From CBDEFX01 sp965237635 (lineage in GTDB: Bacteria; Chloroflexota; Dehalococcoidia; Lucifugimonadales; CAUZJF01): a stretch of 64,000 nucleotides of DNA. A program made the translations under genes and the position numbers. Positions 9,549 through 18,239 of this stretch are shown here, one piece after another. The stretch is from assembly GCA_965237635.1 (NCBI GenBank), contig CBDEFX010000001.1:1364001-1428000 (forward strand). Reading direction: 5' to 3'. Position 1 is the first letter of the stretch. Every line of letters starts with the position of its first letter. Under the pieces are notes generated by a model. That model was not told the DNA's origin and did not search any database. It saw only the letters and a program-made list of their open reading frames with translations.

Positions 9549-11186
9549 CTACGACACGTACTCGTGGGGACCGAGGTCCGCGTCCACGAAGTCGCGATAG
9601 AAGTTCTTACCCATGAGGTACTTGGTGTCGAGCTCCACGTCCCGTATGTGAGGCGTGGGCACGATCAGGTCCGGATCGTCCTCGTTTAACGTTACTTCCA
9701 GCGTGTTGACCCCCTTGACCGGCCAGTGCTCGCGGTCGAGCTTGAAGATGAACCAGTAGCCGCCGATCGCGCGGTAACGCGCCGCGGTCATCCGGTAGAC
9801 CTCGTTGATTTTTCGGAGCAGGCTGTCCGGCAGCACTGTCCCATTCAGCTTGAAGGTCAGCCGGGCCATCTCGCTGACGTCCATCACCCGCGCTCGCAGA
9901 TTGACTTCGTGCACCCGGCCCGCGTCGCCCCAACGGGGCAGGTCGTCTGCAATATTTAGCTCCACGCTTGTCGGCACATTCATCTCCAGGGGCGCCGGAA
10001 GCTGGAAAGTGCTCGTCCGGGCCTCCGGTGTAAAAGTACTGGTCTCTCCAAGAAGGTGGTAGTTCTTGTCCCGAGGCGCCATCACCTGCGGGTTTGGTAG
10101 CTCGCGCACCCTCTCATAGAACGGGGCCTGGTATGGCCAGTGGTAGAACCAATGCCACAGCTGAAGCCCGTCGACACCCTGCTCCCAGTAGTTGCACGCC
10201 GCGCCTCGGATCCCTGCGATCGACGCCTCGCTCAGGCGGTCCGTCTCTATGTGGCTTAGCAGGGCCGCGATCACCCGGCACTCAGACCCTTTCGTCAGCT
10301 CCACGAGCGGGCGGAAGTCGGCGTTCGGGTTCAGCATGTAGCCTGCTTCCATGTCGTGCCCGATAATCACGTCCACCAGCCCCTGCCGAACCCACTCCTT
10401 CAGGTCCATCCCGACCGAATCGCAAAACTCTAAGTCGAGCGGGATCCGGACCGTCAGCTCCCGGTCGCCGCCGCCCTTTTTGACTACGTCGTGCACCCGC
10501 CTTATCCACTCGGTTAGGATAGGTCGCCCCTGATCGACCTCGTCCGGGCGGAAAAAGTAGGGCTGGGCCTGGAGCTGCAGCTCGAACCCGTCCACCGGGT
10601 AGTTGTCGACTACCTCCTCGATTATCCCGAACCGTTCGTCCCTGGACTCGGGATGCATGAAGTCGAGGTTCTTTGCACCCGGGAAGTCTGGGTCTAGGTC
10701 GCCTTTTGCGCCGATCTCCAGGTGTTTGTTCTCGAAACGAAAATCGGAGCACCGCTCCCATAATCCCGTGACGCTCCCATCAGCCATGCCGGCCTGGTAG
10801 TCCTCATAGGAGCTCAGCGGCCGCCGGTTATCGCTGCCCTGCTGTACGATCAACGACGGGTATAGCAGGAGTCCCAGCTCGTGAGCGCGTTCGCAGACGA
10901 TCCGCAGTAGGTCGTTCCCCTCCTCGATCAGGTGCACGGCGTTCCGATTGGTCCGCCGACGACCTAGCCTCGGAAACTTTTTGATGTTGTGTCCCCAGAC
11001 CTCCCCCACCTTCGTGTCGTGCAGGAAGACCCTGCCCTCGCCGAGGCAGAACGACACTGCCTCGATGGCCGTTCCAGATACCTCGTCAATCGCCGACTGC
11101 GCCTCCTCCTTGCTCATCGGCGCCTCGTACATATACAGCAGCGGATGACGTCCGTCGTGATAGAAAAGGATGCGAGGCTTGGGCAT
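9549..11186 (-). CDS. Glycosidase-like TIM-barrel protein, paralog A
   Basis: 545 aa, no signal peptide seen; AAAGGAG precedes the ATG. It shares its plan with the protein at 15975-17558: an N-terminal FYHDGRHPLL segment, a barrel-like region containing KNLDFMHPESRDERFGIIEEVVDNYPVDGFELQLQAQPYFFR (about 170-215), a further barrel strand GLVDVIIGHDME, and a C-terminal beta-rich part ending in VNTLEVTLNEDDPDL. The layout fits hypothetical glycosyl-hydrolase-like families. Where the paralog has GVEMDFNRHP, this one has GFELQLQAQP: the acidic Asp is Gln, so catalysis may differ or be lost. Substrate unknown; the nearby GH127 gene points to plant- or algal-type glycans. Confidence 0.6.
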   Translation of the reverse strand: MPKPRILFYHDGRHPLLYMYEAPMSKEEAQSAIDEVSGTAIEAVSFCLGEGRVFLHDTKVGEVWGHNIKKFPRLGRRRTNRNAVHLIEEGNDLLRIVCERAHELGLLLYPSLIVQQGSDNRRPLSSYEDYQAGMADGSVTGLWERCSDFRFENKHLEIGAKGDLDPDFPGAKNLDFMHPESRDERFGIIEEVVDNYPVDGFELQLQAQPYFFRPDEVDQGRPILTEWIRRVHDVVKKGGGDRELTVRIPLDLEFCDSVGMDLKEWVRQGLVDVIIGHDMEAGYMLNPNADFRPLVELTKGSECRVIAALLSHIETDRLSEASIAGIRGAACNYWEQGVDGLQLWHWFYHWPYQAPFYERVRELPNPQVMAPRDKNYHLLGETSTFTPEARTSTFQLPAPLEMNVPTSVELNIADDLPRWGDAGRVHEVNLRARVMDVSEMARLTFKLNGTVLPDSLLRKINEVYRMTAARYRAIGGYWFIFKLDREHWPVKGVNTLEVTLNEDDPDLIVPTPHIRDVELDTKYLMGKNFYRDFVDADLGPHEYVS

Positions 11187-11684
11187 GGCTTATCTCTCCT
11201 TTTTTCGAATATTGGGGTTCTTCGAGCGGCTCATATATTAGCACGCAACAACGGCTCCAACTAGGGCCTTCAAGACCGGGGAAGAACGCAGGTCTGATGA
11301 AGTGTCATTCTGACGAGCGGAGCGAGGAAGAATCTAGGCGATTCTCATCCATGCGACGTTCTTTCGGAGGATCGTCTAGGTCCTTCGCAAGAGTTCACGG
11401 TGAGCGGAGCGGAAGTGCTCAGATCGTCCATGCCTGTTACCGCCGGCACCCTGATGGATGAAAAAGGATAGCCAATATCTCCCTGAACGAAGTGAGGGGT
11501 CTGGGGTGGCCGGACGTTTCCGCAGCAGTCCGACCGGCTGGGGATCCGAGGCCCCACCTCAGATTCCTCGTCCCGATGCCACATCGGGGCTCGGAAAAAC
11601 ATTCTGTTCACTCACGGCGGTCACCCACCGGCGACGCTATTTTCACCGCAATGACATCGGCCAGATCTTCTGGACCGGCTACTA
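11187..11684. repeat. Intergenic stretch with degenerate genome-wide repeats
   Basis: About 500 bp without a gene. It holds several related fragments: CATTCTGACGAGCGGAGCGA followed by GGAAGAATC, GAACGAAGTGAGGGGTCTGG, and CCTCGTCCCGATGCCACATC followed by GGGGCTCGG. Similar fragments recur near 17.7, 20.4, 46.6, 47.4 and 56.8 kb. Function unknown. Confidence 0.6.
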
Positions 11685-12685
11685 GTACCGTGTCAATATG
11701 AATATGATGGATAGATGTGTTGAAGTTTAGTGCGAGCGTCCTGAGTGGAGAAACGCTAGTCTATGACGGCGACAGCCTCATTGCGCTCATGTTCCAGCGC
11801 CGAGACCTCTCGCTTCAGTACCACCTCGTCGCTGATTCGACGGTTGAGACACTGGTTGCTGAAGACGCTCAACTCTATCTCAGCCATGTTCAGCCAACTG
11901 CCGTGTACTGGAGTGTAGTGGAACTCCAGGCGCTTGGCGATCCGCCGCGCTTCGGCTGGCTCGAAGACGTCGTACAACGAACCCAGCTTGTGAGTGTTGA
12001 GATTGTCCAGCACCAGCCGTATCGTTTTTGTATGAGGGTATGCCTCGTCTGCCAGCCACCTCATCTGATGTGCGAAGTCCACAGCAGTGCGACGCTCGGT
12101 CACCTCGACATGCCTCCAGCCAGCTTTCGGCTCACAGAACATGAACAGGTTTCGGGTCCCGTTTCGCTTGTACTCGTAGTCATATCGTTCCACTCGACCC
12201 GGCCTGGCCCCGATGGACGGTCTCTTGTCGGCCACCAATTGCTTGGACGTCTCGTCGAAACAGACCACGGGATGGTCGGGGTCGTAGTCTTCATGGTACA
12301 GGTCCAGCACATTCTCCATTCGAGCCACGAACTCCCCGCTCACCTCCGGGATGCACCATTCCTTCTTCGTCCACGGCTTGAGTTCGTTTTTTTGAGCGTC
12401 TGGCGCACCGTCTCGAGGGAGATGCTCTCGGCAAACCCCATCTAGACCACCTTGTCGGCAAGCAGTTGCAGCGTCCAGTGCGTGTGTCCTTCGGGCGCAT
12501 CGCTGCAGGCAATGGCGACTAGGTGCGCTTCCTGCCTACCGTCCAACTTGCGCCTCTGTCCTGGTCGCGGGCGTTCAATGAGCGCACTGTCGAGTCCTTC
12601 CTGTACAAACTGCGTGCGCACACGTCCCACCGTGGAGGCGCTTATCAATAGGGAATTATAGTGAATTTTAGCCGAACCCATCACG

Positions 12686-12928
12686 TTAAGCTGGGGCCGC
12701 AGCGTGGCATTCGGGGCATCGCCCGTCTCTGTACAGCGTCTCCGGGTACTGGACCGCCCGACCACAGGCAGCGCAACGATAGTCCCGGCTCTTGACACGC
12801 GCCTTCGGTTGCCCGGCGTTCAGTACGGTGCGGGCTATCTCCTCCGGCGTCGCGTCTATCCTGGGAGGGTATCTCTTCTCCACCGGGCGGCCCCTGGGCT
12901 TCTTCTTTGCCACCTTGTCATCGCTCAT
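12686..12928 (-). CDS. Small zinc-ribbon protein in the IS1595-type transposon
   Basis: 80 aa. Its ATG overlaps the TGA of the methyltransferase-HNH gene (ATGA), implying translational coupling. The N-terminus is basic (MSDDKVAKKKPRGRPVEKRYPPR). A central stretch ATPEEIARTVLNAGQPKA is followed by a four-cysteine ribbon CAACG..CPEC. No named family recognised. The basic start and Zn ribbon suggest a nucleic-acid-binding partner of the modification enzyme. Confidence 0.7.
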   Translation of the reverse strand: MSDDKVAKKKPRGRPVEKRYPPRIDATPEEIARTVLNAGQPKARVKSRDYRCAACGRAVQYPETLYRDGRCPECHAAAPA

Positions 12929-14379
12929 ATCGCCATCTCCTTGAGCCGCGCTATCAGGTGCTCCTGGGGCCGGTCGCCTTTGACGGAGTTGCAGGCCCCG
13001 CAGAGCAATTGTAGGTTGTCCAAGTGGTCCGTCCCGCCTCTGCTCTGAGGCACCATGTGGTCTACGGTGAAGTTGCGGAAGGGGAACATCACCCCACAGC
13101 CGTTGCACATCCCCTCTTGCTGACCGAACAGTACGTGCTTGTTCTGCCGGTATGGTATGGGCGCGTCGATGTCCGTCCGCTTAGGGATGTCCGTGCGAGC
13201 GGTGACGTAGCCGTGATGGAATAGCGAGCCGATGCCCAACGGGGCAGGCTTTCGGAGACGGTCGTTGACCAGCTCGACGGCCTTCTCGGATATGTCTATG
13301 CCGACCCACTTGCGCCCCAGCTTGTCCGCCGCGACACAGGCCGTGGCGCATCCGCAGAACGGATCAAGCACCACGTCGCCCTCGTTGGACGACGCCTTGA
13401 TGATGTGCTCCAGCAGCGCGAGGGGTTTCTGCGTTGGATAGCCGACGCGCTCTTTGGCGTGTGCATGGATAGGGGGAATGTCTGCTATGAAGTTACTGGC
13501 ATATCTCCCCTTGAGTGTGGATAGATATTTCTTGTAGCGGGGCCGCCCATTCTTCGGCCAATGAATCAATCCGGCTACGTCCAATGCTTCGCATTTCTGA
13601 AGCTGATTCAGCGTCTCATAGTCATCAGGGAGCTTAGCTTGAGCCTCCGGTGGAAACTTGGTACGGGTAGGAGGCGCCCATGCTCTACCTGAGGGCGGGG
13701 AAACACCATTGAAAGGCTCGTATGCTTCTGGCCCGCCCGCCCGTCCGCCCGATAAGTTTTCAGGTTCCCAGGCCCCTAGAACATCCTTACGCCAGTTGTC
13801 ACCGTAGCCCTCCTCATAAGGCTCATATTGTTGATTCCAAATGGGCCTTTCACCATTGCCATAGAAGAGAATGTGGTCGCAATTGCGAACGTATCTAGTG
13901 GGATTCAATCCCTTGCCTCTTGTTCGGTGCCAGACAAGCATATTCCTGAAGTTCTCCGCCCCGAACACGGCATCCATGAGCATCTTGAGGTAGTGGCTGG
14001 CGGTGTCGTCGCAATGCAAGTAGGTGCTACCCGTGTCCTTCAGCACGCGCCGCATCTCCATCAGCCGCACCGCCATCATGGTCAAATATGACTGCATCCC
14101 CTTGCCGTGCGTGAGGCTGGCCGTGTGGAGAAGGTTGGCTATGGCGGGCTGCTCGTCGGCTATAAGCCCCATCCATGCAACATCCAGGTCTGAGAGCGTC
14201 CACGTGTCCTTGAATGCGGCCCCAGCCGCCTTGCTCCCCACAAGAGCTTCATAATTGCGGTTGGAGTTGAAGGGCGGGTCCAGGTAGACCAAGTCCACGC
14301 ACTCCGAGTTCATGCCCCGGAGGATATCTAGGTTGTCTCCCGTCCAGATCGTCTTGTCAGCGAAGTTCGGCGCGGCCAT
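12925..14379 (-). CDS. DNA methyltransferase (N6-adenine/N4-cytosine) fused to an HNH nuclease domain
   Basis: 484 aa. Residues about 1-375 form a beta-class amino-methyltransferase: catalytic DPPF in VDLVYLDPPFNSNRNY (about 30-45), YLHCDDTASHYLKMLMD, then the AdoMet-binding part GDVVLDPFCGCATACVAADKLGRKWVGIDIS (about 335-365). Residues about 425-475 are an HNH/zinc-finger endonuclease: CNGCG, FTVDHMVPQSRGGTDHLDNLQLLC, CNSVKGDRP. One protein thus has modification and potential cleavage activity. The ATG overlaps the end of the transposase reading frame (TAATG). It may be a self-contained restriction-modification enzyme that stabilises the transposon, or a methyltransferase that marks transposon ends; target sequence unknown. 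Confidence 0.85.
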   Translation of the reverse strand: MAAPNFADKTIWTGDNLDILRGMNSECVDLVYLDPPFNSNRNYEALVGSKAAGAAFKDTWTLSDLDVAWMGLIADEQPAIANLLHTASLTHGKGMQSYLTMMAVRLMEMRRVLKDTGSTYLHCDDTASHYLKMLMDAVFGAENFRNMLVWHRTRGKGLNPTRYVRNCDHILFYGNGERPIWNQQYEPYEEGYGDNWRKDVLGAWEPENLSGGRAGGPEAYEPFNGVSPPSGRAWAPPTRTKFPPEAQAKLPDDYETLNQLQKCEALDVAGLIHWPKNGRPRYKKYLSTLKGRYASNFIADIPPIHAHAKERVGYPTQKPLALLEHIIKASSNEGDVVLDPFCGCATACVAADKLGRKWVGIDISEKAVELVNDRLRKPAPLGIGSLFHHGYVTARTDIPKRTDIDAPIPYRQNKHVLFGQQEGMCNGCGVMFPFRNFTVDHMVPQSRGGTDHLDNLQLLCGACNSVKGDRPQEHLIARLKEMAI

Positions 14380-15318
14380 TATGCAGTCAGTCCCGCGTAG
14401 GTCATCCGCTTGCCGTCCGCGCCCTGCGCCATGATGCGCATCTGCTCGGCGGTGTCAAGCGGGCGGCTGTTGTGACGGCCCTCACTCGGCAACGTAGCGG
14501 GGCAGGTGCTTCACGCTCATCTGGTGGTACACGCCAACGTAGCCCCGCTTCAGCATCGCCCAATGGCTCTCTATCCCGTTCGTGTGCGCCATCCCGTGGA
14601 CGTACTCCCTAGCCGAATGTTTGACGGCCTGGTGAGGGCGGGCCAGTCCTAAATAGGCCGCCGCCTCGTCGGTGTAGACCTGGGCCGTTGCTTCCGTCCT
14701 GGACTCCACGAAACCTTGAAGCGTGGGCGCATCGGTGGACTCCACAGCGGCAGTGGCAATCCGCCCCGTCTCCCTGTCCTTCATCCCCACCACGGCGGCT
14801 TTGCCAACGGCTCCACGTCCGGCGTGGAGCCTCTTGCTATCGTGCTTGTTCCGCTCTTTCCCGCCGATGTACGTCTCGTCCACTTCGACCGGGCCAGCGA
14901 ACTTGTCCGCCTCAGCAGTCCACATTCCCCGTATCCGGTGCGCCATGTACCACGCGGAGCTCTGGGCGATGCCGAGGTCGCGGTGCAGCTTCATACTGGA
15001 TACGCCTTTGAGATTCGTCGCGTACAGGAAGAATGCGATAGCCCACTTGCTCAGGGGCAGGTTGGAACTGTGCAGCAGTGTTCCCGTCTTCACGGAGAAG
15101 GACTTGCGGCATTCCTTCTCACGGCAGCGGAAGGGCTGAGGCTTGCGGCTGGCAACGACGGCGACGTTGAGCGTGCCGCAGAAGGGGCAGGCGACGCCGG
15201 AGGGCCAGCGTTGCTCGACGAACCACGCCTCCGCCTTGTCCTCCGTGTCGAACTTCTGGACCGCATCCAAGAGGGTGATGCCCTTACGGTAGGACTTGCC
15301 GGGGCCACTCATGCTCAT
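14379..15318 (-). pseudogene. ISXO2/IS1595-family transposase, frameshifted near the C-terminus
   Basis: An intact frame gives 278 aa: N-terminal zinc ribbon (CPFCG..CREKECRKSF, about 40-70), then DDE-type catalytic core with VEVDETYIGGKERNKH, VYTDEAAAY and GIESHWAMLKRGY. It stops after HLPRYVAE at 14482. A one- or two-base shift would continue as GRHNSRPLDTAEQMRIMAQG and end at the TAA overlapping the methyltransferase start, which is the expected end of the family. All three catalytic acids lie before the break, so some activity is possible. Confidence 0.85.
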
Positions 15319-15381
15319 TCGGCTTGCCTCACTTACTTTATGAGACTATTTTAGCCGACTAGGGCTGGTTTGTCAAGGGTT

Positions 15382-15666
15382 TTAGCCGGATTCGTCGTCA
15401 ATCTCAAAGCGGATGCTTACGCACGGCTTTTCGAGTTTCGATAGATATGCAACGGCCTGCAAGATTTCGACAGCTCGATCCCAGGCCGGATTCTTTGGGG
15501 CCAACTCATCGACCCATTCGGAGGGGCAATATGGGCACTTCTTTGGGATTTCCCTGTTCTGATGGGGCGGAAACAGCATCTCGGCCCCACAAGCGCCACA
15601 TACAATCCGCAAGTTGCGAATATCCCCTACATCGAATAAGGCGAGCGTTTGCTTTACCACCGTCAT
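15382..15666 (-). CDS. Small zinc-ribbon protein, first gene of the IS1595-type transposon
   Basis: 94 aa. GAAGGAGGGGAT precedes the ATG. A four-cysteine ribbon (CGACG..CPYC, about 23-49) is followed by a helix-rich tail (WDRAVEILQAVAYLSKL). No known family. It lies 63 bp before the transposase and inside the inverted repeats, so it moves with the element; a role in regulation or transposition is inference. Confidence 0.65.
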   Translation of the reverse strand: MTVVKQTLALFDVGDIRNLRIVCGACGAEMLFPPHQNREIPKKCPYCPSEWVDELAPKNPAWDRAVEILQAVAYLSKLEKPCVSIRFEIDDESG

Positions 15667-15974
15667 ATCCCCTCCTTCAGGATGGTGCTATTCTACCACC
15701 CTCGGCTAAAATTCGCTATAATTCCCTATCAATAGTCCGCTGGCGATGTCACGGTCGATCAGACCTTCGTCTGCCTTCAGCAACACCAGCGCTCGCTTGA
15801 CCTTACGGGCCGAAGTCTCCCCACGACTCGCCATCTGCTTGAGATGTGTCCGCTCCGACTCGTTCAACTCCACCTTGTACTTGAGAGCAGGCATGTCTTC
15901 GTATGTCCTCCTTATAGGATCATACACAAGACTAACCTATTTCTTATATTTGTCACATACACATGGAACCGGTA

Positions 15975-17558
15975 CTAGTCCTTCCGATAGGTGATAGTGA
16001 TCTCCACCCCGATCAGGACCGCCGGTTTAGTCGACCGCCGCCCGCTGAACGCCGAGTATCTGTCCCCATACCCACGGTCTCCGTACGACGAAAAACGGAC
16101 CTCTACCTCGTTCTCCCCCTGTCTCAGCGGCGGGCAGTCCAGATCGAACTGGATGCTGCGTTTGCCCGCCATCAGGGGAAAGCCGGCCATGCCGACGTCC
16201 GGCCACGGCAGGTAGGCTGTTCGGCCCGAGCTCCAGGGCACGGCCTCGCCATTGAGCCGGATATCAAGCTCGTCGAGTGGTGTGAAGTCGTCCAGCAAGA
16301 TGCCCAGAACACACCGGCCCAGAGACCCGTCGGCGCTCGCCGCCTCCACGTCGTCTGCAATGTCCATCCGCAGAATCGGCCCCTGGCCGTTGAAGGTATT
16401 GTCCAGGACGACTGGAAGCTGAGCGGCAGGCACGGAGTTTTGGAAGCTGCCCCCGTGACCCCCGTATTGTATCCGGTCGGCGTGGTCGATCTCATATCGC
16501 TTGTCGAGCCGAGCAAGAGTCTTGGGGTCGGCTATCTGGTGTAGCATTCGTCTTTTCCACTCGGCGGGCAGAGTGAAGTAGTTGTAGAGGTAGACCCCCG
16601 CGCCGGCGCGCCACATACGAGCGGCCAGCGCTCTAATCGGGTTCTCATCTATTATCGGCTTCAGTCCCTCGATGCAGCCGTAAACCGGGATGCCGGTCCC
16701 CTCGGCCGCCTCCACGAACTCCCTGATAGGCATCTCAAACGGGATCGACCCCTTCCCCGCAACAACGATATCGACCAGTCCCTCGTCCATCCACTCAACG
16801 ACGTCGAGGCCTATCCTCGTCGAGTCCGCGATAGTCGGAGGCACCCGGACCGCAAGCTCGATCTCCCTCCCCTTCTCCGCGCTCACCTGTTTCATCCTCT
16901 CCTTCACGCGCTTAACGAGGTCGGTCATCAGATACCGGTTCTGATACGACTCCTCGCGTCTGAAGAACGTCGGATGACGGTTGAAGTCCATCTCTACGCC
17001 GTCGACGTCGAAGCGTTCGAAAAGTTCGGTGGTAATGGCGAAGATGTAGTCGCGGACCTCCTGATGGGCAAAGTCCAGTCCCGTCCTGATATCCCAGTCT
17101 ATGGTTCCCTCGGGAATCTCCTCCCCGGGCCTGCCGATCAGGAGCTCGGGGTGCTCCCTGCGGAACCTACCGGCGTCCACCGCCGACGGGTCCTTGCTGT
17201 AGTGCTCATTCATCCGGACCCGCGGAAAGAGCTCGAGGCCCGCCTCGCGGCAGAGGCTCGACAGCACAGTCAGCGGCCCACCGTCGGTCTCCATCAGGTG
17301 CCTGGTGTTACCCACCCTTGTCCTGAGCTCGTCGGGAAGCTCCGAGAGCTCATGGCCTTCGCCCAGTATCTCGCCTACCTGGGTCTCATAGTGGTACACC
17401 TCGCGCCCGCCGACCGCCCACCAGAGCGACGCCGGAGTCCCCTCGAACGACTTTACGACCTTGTCCCGAATGATCTCAGGCGTCAGCGGTGGATCGTGGT
17501 ACATGATCCACCCATCGTCGGTAAAGATCACAGGCCTTTCTTGCAGGCTTTTGGCCAT
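15975..17558 (-). CDS. Glycosidase-like TIM-barrel protein, paralog B
   Basis: 527 aa, related along its length to the protein at 9549-11186. N-terminal FTDDGWIMYHDPPLTPEIIRDKV, barrel strands GLELFPRVRMNEHY, RTGLDFAHQEVRDYIFAITTEL and FDVDGVEMDFNRHPTFFR (Glu and Asp as candidate catalytic acids, about 190-205), VELAVRVPP-like and GLVDIVVAGKG segments, then a C-terminal beta-sandwich with LDELDIRLNGEAVPW. Probably a cytoplasmic glycan- or glycoside-active enzyme; specificity unknown. Its TAG stop uses TA of the target and G of the IS630 end; before insertion the same stop was present (TAGTAG), so the protein is complete. Confidence 0.65.
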   Translation of the reverse strand: MAKSLQERPVIFTDDGWIMYHDPPLTPEIIRDKVVKSFEGTPASLWWAVGGREVYHYETQVGEILGEGHELSELPDELRTRVGNTRHLMETDGGPLTVLSSLCREAGLELFPRVRMNEHYSKDPSAVDAGRFRREHPELLIGRPGEEIPEGTIDWDIRTGLDFAHQEVRDYIFAITTELFERFDVDGVEMDFNRHPTFFRREESYQNRYLMTDLVKRVKERMKQVSAEKGREIELAVRVPPTIADSTRIGLDVVEWMDEGLVDIVVAGKGSIPFEMPIREFVEAAEGTGIPVYGCIEGLKPIIDENPIRALAARMWRAGAGVYLYNYFTLPAEWKRRMLHQIADPKTLARLDKRYEIDHADRIQYGGHGGSFQNSVPAAQLPVVLDNTFNGQGPILRMDIADDVEAASADGSLGRCVLGILLDDFTPLDELDIRLNGEAVPWSSGRTAYLPWPDVGMAGFPLMAGKRSIQFDLDCPPLRQGENEVEVRFSSYGDRGYGDRYSAFSGRRSTKPAVLIGVEITITYRKD

Positions 17559-17783
17559 CCGAGTCCTCCGTACGGGTCGTCAGGGTAGGCTGAACGAGAG
17601 CCTGATTATCTCACCGTGTATGTACGGGCCACCGCGATTACACAACACGTCTTTCTGAACCCCGATCCCATCGGGGTGAAGAATCTGGGGTGGGGGCAGC
17701 CACGCCAACCTAACCAGACCACACCCCCCCAGATCCCCTCGCTCCGCTCGGAAAACAATGCAGGAATCGTGTGTGACTTAGAG
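17559..17783. repeat. Intergenic repeat fragment
   Basis: Contains GAACCCCGATCCCATCGGGG followed by TGAAGAATCTGGGG, and CAGATCCCCTCGCTCCGCTC, members of the same degenerate repeat group as at 11.3 kb. No gene seen. Confidence 0.55.
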
Positions 17784-18221
17784 CTAGTCCTTATTGAGCG
17801 TTCTATCGTCGCGGATGACGCCCACCGAATACAGGAACTGGTACGCGCTCATCTCGCCAAGATACTTGAAATTATCACGCACCTGCGCCACTGCCTCGCC
17901 GGTCTCATCGTAAGAAGTCAGATAGTTTCGGAAGCCCCCGTAGCTTTCATCCAGCTCCAGCATTCGACCGGCGTTGTGGACGATAGCGTCAAGCTTGCCG
18001 CGGTGGCGAATGACCCCCTTGTCTGATGCGATTCGGTCGATGTCGTCCGGGGACAGATTGGCGACCACCTCGGGGTCGAAACCCTTGAAAGCCTCGCGAA
18101 TGCCGGACCACTTGGACTCCACAACCCTCCAGGAGATCCCCACCCAGAACACGGTCTGGCTCATGACCTCGAGGTAATCGGCCAGGCTCTTCGGCTGGAT
18201 TCTCGGCGAGCCTTCCTTCAT
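17784..18221 (-). CDS. DNA-3-methyladenine glycosylase I-like protein (short)
   Basis: 145 aa; E. coli Tag is about 187. Residues 10-85 match the Tag core: LADYLEVMSQTVFWVGISWRVVESKWSGIREAFKGFDPEVVANLSPDDI, then GVIRHRGKLDAIVHNAGRMLEL. The N-terminal part of Tag with a zinc-binding Cys/His and the RCxW motif is absent, and the C-terminal half differs, so base excision activity is uncertain. It follows the GH127-type gene by 18 bp on the same strand and is likely co-transcribed with it. Confidence 0.65.
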   Translation of the reverse strand: MKEGSPRIQPKSLADYLEVMSQTVFWVGISWRVVESKWSGIREAFKGFDPEVVANLSPDDIDRIASDKGVIRHRGKLDAIVHNAGRMLELDESYGGFRNYLTSYDETGEAVAQVRDNFKYLGEMSAYQFLYSVGVIRDDRTLNKD

Positions 18222-18239
18222 ATTCGAGTCCCTGGCCGC

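Larger units (their letters stand above)
12651..15726 (-). mobile_element. IS1595-type transposon carrying a DNA methyltransferase-HNH gene
   Basis: 3076 bp. Ends are GGGAATTATAGTGAATTTTA (left) and GGGAATTATAGCGAATTTTA (right, inverted), with one mismatch in about 25 bp. It is bounded by an 8-bp direct repeat TATCAATA (12643-12650 and 15727-15734), the duplication length known for IS1595. Removing it restores the IS630 transposase frame. Cargo, all on the minus strand: Zn-ribbon protein, ISXO2-like transposase, methyltransferase-HNH fusion, second Zn-ribbon protein. Overlapping stop/start codons show one transcription unit. Confidence 0.9.
11693..15894 (-). pseudogene. IS630 transposase, copy A: split and with stop codons
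   Basis: N-terminal part (MPALKYKVELNESERTHLKQ..) at about 15735-15894, remainder at 11693-12642, separated by the IS1595-type transposon. Compared with copy B it has a Gln-to-TAG change after LLADKVV (about 12442) and a Trp-to-TAG change after AVID (about 11756). The seven-base A run at the ORF1/ORF2 junction is conserved. No functional transposase can be made. Confidence 0.92.
11685..15975 (-). mobile_element. IS630-family element, copy A, interrupted by an IS1595-type transposon
   Basis: Ends read GTACCGTGTCAATATG and, inverted at the other end, GTACCGGTTCCATGTG, both abutting a TA dinucleotide (11683-11684 and 15976-15977), the usual IS630 target duplication. After subtracting the 3084 bp of inserted transposon plus duplication, 1207 bp remain, exactly the length of copy B at 31440-32646. 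The insertion falls in the TAG stop codon of the gene on its right and recreates that stop. Confidence 0.93.
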
